Assembly: GCA_002384205.1 (NCBI GenBank)
Contig: DGBH01000032.1
Location: forward strand, 1 to 7,926
Direction: 5' to 3'
Source of the DNA: Bacteroidetes bacterium UBA4009
GTDB lineage: Bacteria; Bacteroidota; Bacteroidia; NS11-12g; UBA9320
DNA: 7,926 nt
Translations under genes and position numbers: made by a program
Shown here: piece by piece, positions 5,302 to 7,926 of the stretch
How the letters are laid out: each line of letters starts with the position of its first letter
Position numbering within the stretch: the stretch's first letter is position 1
The notes under the pieces: model-generated
Seen by the model: only the letters and a program-made list of their open reading frames with translations
The model's database searches: none
Told to the model about the DNA's origin: nothing

Positions 5302-6615
5302 TTAATTAATAGGTTTTTCATAACGCTTAAATACTCTTAACCCATACCAAGCGATATATATAAAACAAAGCAGCGGAAGGATAAATGAGAAGTTAACTTC
5401 AGACACTCCCATTATTTTAGAATCTGCAACGCCATTACCCCCAATATCTATAATAATACCTTGTAGTTTTGGCATTAAGGCACCTCCCACAATAGCCATT
5501 ACCAAACCAGCAGAACCTATTTTGGACTGTTCTTCGGATAAATCTACCAATGCAATACCATAAATAGTTGGAAACATTAAGGACATACAAAAGGAAACAC
5601 CCACCAGGCTGTAAAGACCTATTATTCCTTTTATAAAAATAGTTCCTATTACAAATGCAATGGCTAATAAGGCAAAATACATTAATAATTTACCAGAACT
5701 CAAAAATTTAAGCAAGTAAGTCCCTACAGCACGACCAATTGTAAATAAAACAAAGGCAGCCATTTGATAATAACCAGCTGTTACACTATCCATACCAATA
5801 GCTTCCGCGTATTGATAAATATAAGTCCAGCACATAATTTGTGCTCCAACATATAGAATTTGGGCTAAAACGCCTAATACATATTTTTTATTTTTCGCTA
5901 ATACAGCAAATGTATCGCCAATATTGGGCATGACTCCTTCTTCTTTGGATTGGGGCATTTTACTAACTACAAATAAAATAAATATACCTATAAGGACTAA
6001 CCCTAAAATAACATATGGATCACGGATTACCAATAAATCCGATGTTTTAATCAAAGTTTTAGAAGCTTCATCTAAAACGCTAAAATCTTGTATATCATCA
6101 GACTTTAAATTTTTCAACACAAACTGCTGTGCAACAAACAAACCAGCAATTAATCCAACAGGATTAAAGGCCTGTGCCAAATTTAACCGTTGGGTAGCCG
6201 TTTCTTTAGCACCCATCGCTAATGCATAAGGATTAGCAGCAGTCTCTAAAAAAGCTAGCCCGAATGTTAAAACATAGAGACCTAAACAGAAGAATACAAA
6301 ACTCTCAGACTGTGCTGCAGGATAAAACAAAAGTGCCCCTGCGGCATAAAGCGCCAAACCAATTAATATTCCTACTTTATAAGAATATTTACGCATAAAT
6401 ATTGCAGCAGGCAACGCCATACAAAAATAACCACCATAAAATGCCATTTGTACCCAGGCAGCTTCAGAGTTTGAAAGTTCCATTACTTTTTTAAAAGCTA
6501 TTACCATAGGATCGGTTACGGCATTTGCAAAGCCCCAAAGGGCAAACAATGAAGTCACCAATACAAAGGGCATTAGATTTTCTCTTGAGATTACTTTTTG
6601 TTTTATAGTAGACAT
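5302..6615 (-). CDS. FucP-like 6-deoxyhexose:H+ symporter (MFS)
   Basis: This 437-residue inner-membrane carrier of the major facilitator superfamily has about twelve hydrophobic segments, with the central loop at about residues 220-240. It belongs to the FHS/FucP group by LFALWGFANAVTDP (24-36), AFYGGYF (58-64), FLETAANPYA (122-131), RLNLAQAFNPVG (143-154) and the late FPTIYGIAL block (348-356). Asp35 and Glu124 lie 89 residues apart, the same spacing as the two acidic residues (Asp46, Glu135) used for proton coupling and sugar binding in E. coli FucP. It should bring a monosaccharide from periplasm to cytoplasm. Classic FucP carries L-fucose. Here rhaM nearby makes L-rhamnose a reasonable cargo, but specificity cannot be read from sequence. 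The gene lies 49 bp after the esterase gene and 4 bp before the GH28 relic, so all three were probably one operon. It looks intact. Confidence 0.9.
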   Translation of the reverse strand: MSTIKQKVISRENLMPFVLVTSLFALWGFANAVTDPMVIAFKKVMELSNSEAAWVQMAFYGGYFCMALPAAIFMRKYSYKVGILIGLALYAAGALLFYPAAQSESFVFFCLGLYVLTFGLAFLETAANPYALAMGAKETATQRLNLAQAFNPVGLIAGLFVAQQFVLKNLKSDDIQDFSVLDEASKTLIKTSDLLVIRDPYVILGLVLIGIFILFVVSKMPQSKEEGVMPNIGDTFAVLAKNKKYVLGVLAQILYVGAQIMCWTYIYQYAEAIGMDSVTAGYYQMAAFVLFTIGRAVGTYLLKFLSSGKLLMYFALLAIAFVIGTIFIKGIIGLYSLVGVSFCMSLMFPTIYGIALVDLSEEQSKIGSAGLVMAIVGGALMPKLQGIIIDIGGNGVADSKIMGVSEVNFSFILPLLCFIYIAWYGLRVFKRYEKPIN

Positions 6616-6664
6616 ATATTTATTTGCTTAATATGAGTTTATAATTAGTGGGAGGAATGATTTT

Positions 6665-7926
6665 TTATTTTTCTGTTGTGAATGGGGAAGCGGGCAAACC
6701 TTCTTTGTTAAACAAAACCATTTGAGGGTATGGTCTATACGCATAGCGTATGTATTTTGGTCTCTGTACCTCATTATTCCAAATATAAAGTGTGTTCCCT
6801 TTTATTTCAATCTGGGCTACTCTAAACTTTTTGTCTTCTCCTGAAATCTCAAAGGAATCGATATTTGTTTCACTTAATACTAAACCATTATCACAATAGT
6901 CAAAGCTTACTTTTGCTTTATTTTTGTAATAGTTCACCTTTTTTACTTGTGGGCCATAAGGAACGTGAGGTTGTTTGTAAACCTCTGCAGATATTGCAAT
7001 CCCAAGGCGATCTCCTATTGGTTTTTTAACTTTTGGGTGAATGTCCTTCTCATCACCACAACCTTCAGACACAACCATTCCACAATGAGGAATTTTTACA
7101 AAACATTCTAATTGTGCTTGTCTAAATTGTGGCCACGTACTTCCTTTTCCATACGCCGGAAGTTGCACAAAATAGAGAGGCAATTCTGGATTTTGCCAAC
7201 TTTTTCTCCAACCCTCTATAAAGGCTGGGAATAAAGTTTTAAACTCTTCGTGACGACTCGAATTACCTTCTCCTTGATACCAAATACATCCTTTAATTGT
7301 ATAGGGCTGCAATGGTTTAATCATCGATTCATACAAGCCAGATGGACGCTGATAGGCTTTTGGACCCGCAGGAGCCATCGGTGCTTGTCCACTAGACCAA
7401 CCTCCATTAGCTTTCCAATTTTTTAAGTCAATTAGATATTGTTGGTAAGTCTGCTCATAGTCCGCTTCGTCTTTGTATTTTGCATACTCACGGTCATATT
7501 TCTCAAATAAATATTTTAATTCAGGGGTGTTTTTTATAGAATTTGGGGTCATCCAATTTTCATTCCAAGTTCCCCCTCTATAACTTCCAATGATGCCTAC
7601 GGTTACCCCCAAACGCTCTTGTAATTCTGTAGCGAAGAAATAAGCAACTGCTGAAAAACCTCTGACAGTATTTTTGTCAAAATTTTTCCATTGTAATCCG
7701 TTTGTATTGATAGGACCAAATTCGGTAAGTGGGATTTGAAGAAATCTTAATTTAGGATTCTCTGCTGTAGGTAAATGCTTTTCAAAATCAATACAGTTCT
7801 CCAGATTAAATGCCATGTTAGATTGTCCACCGGCAAACCAAACTTCACCAATCATTACATCTTTAAAACGAATGGTATCGCCATCACCAATAATCACTAA
7901 TTCATAAGGTCCCCCAGCAGGTATTT
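6665..7926 (-). CDS. SASA-domain carbohydrate esterase (sialate O-acetylesterase-like), N-terminus beyond window
   Basis: The visible 420 codons are most of a SASA/SGNH-hydrolase esterase, a family that removes acetyl groups from sugars outside the cytoplasm. The frame runs open to the window edge (PAGGPYEL precedes the GTG at 7897, so that GTG is an internal Val and not a start). Counting from that Val as 1, GEVWFAGGQSNM (17-28) carries the nucleophile Ser26. GIIGSYRGGT (101-110) is the second block. IWYQGEGN (205-212) is the third, and DIHP (285-288) supplies the catalytic Asp285 and His287. A C-terminal beta domain follows to SPFTTEK. The usual GSWGGT motif is here GSYRGGT, a mild variation. 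The signal peptide and N-terminal beta domain lie outside the window. It is the most upstream gene seen in the cluster, followed by the symporter after 49 bp. The natural acyl substrate is unknown; sialic acid is unlikely in this PUL setting. Confidence 0.88.
   Translation of the reverse strand, partial: IPAGGPYELVIIGDGDTIRFKDVMIGEVWFAGGQSNMAFNLENCIDFEKHLPTAENPKLRFLQIPLTEFGPINTNGLQWKNFDKNTVRGFSAVAYFFATELQERLGVTVGIIGSYRGGTWNENWMTPNSIKNTPELKYLFEKYDREYAKYKDEADYEQTYQQYLIDLKNWKANGGWSSGQAPMAPAGPKAYQRPSGLYESMIKPLQPYTIKGCIWYQGEGNSSRHEEFKTLFPAFIEGWRKSWQNPELPLYFVQLPAYGKGSTWPQFRQAQLECFVKIPHCGMVVSEGCGDEKDIHPKVKKPIGDRLGIAISAEVYKQPHVPYGPQVKKVNYYKNKAKVSFDYCDNGLVLSETNIDSFEISGEDKKFRVAQIEIKGNTLYIWNNEVQRPKYIRYAYRPYPQMVLFNKEGLPASPFTTEK

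Noticed and set aside
7895..7897. GTG at 7897 as the start of the esterase
   Set aside because: Family sequence (PAGGPYEL) continues upstream in the same frame to the window edge, and the signal peptide is not yet reached, so the gene is simply cut.

Overview
The window is AT-rich and reads as a marine-type Bacteroidetes (Flavobacteriia-like) genome. Signal peptides are short and end in lipobox-like or AQ-type cleavage sites. Shine-Dalgarno sequences are absent or weak. The gene content is that of a polysaccharide utilization locus (PUL). Everything I accept as coding lies on the minus strand, so transcription runs from high to low coordinates.

In transcription order the layout is as follows. 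(1) 7926-6665: most of a SASA/SGNH-type carbohydrate esterase, cut by the window edge at its N-terminal side. (2) 6615-5302: a FucP-like major facilitator symporter for a 6-deoxyhexose. (3) 5297 to about 4668: a broken GH28 (polygalacturonase/rhamnogalacturonidase family) gene with in-frame stops and its C-terminal half missing. (4) About 4667-4217: decayed DNA with one protein-like remnant at 4500-4282 and two palindromes. (5) 4198-1280: a large secreted protein with an intact N-terminal S1 sulfatase fused to a shortened, apparently non-catalytic GH78 (alpha-L-rhamnosidase) module. (6) 1250-936: rhaM, L-rhamnose mutarotase. (7) 656 to beyond position 1: a second S1 sulfatase, a lipoprotein, whose C-terminal part lies outside the window.

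The common theme is sulfated, acylated, rhamnose-containing polysaccharide. Sulfatases and the esterase would strip substituents outside the cytoplasm. Released 6-deoxyhexose would enter through the FucP-like symporter. RhaM would interconvert the anomers of L-rhamnose for isomerisation. Green-algal ulvan (sulfated rhamnose) is the best guess, and a pectin-like rhamnogalacturonan is the alternative suggested by the GH28 relic. The exact substrate is inference. No lyase, rhamnose isomerase, kinase or SusC/D pair is in the window.

I do not see an undescribed defence system, mobile element, CRISPR array or RNA gene. The most unusual points are the sulfatase fused to an eroded rhamnosidase; the local decay around the GH28 relic, including a perfect 12-bp inverted repeat touching one premature stop; and a 21-bp tandem duplication that gives the last sulfatase two in-frame start codons.
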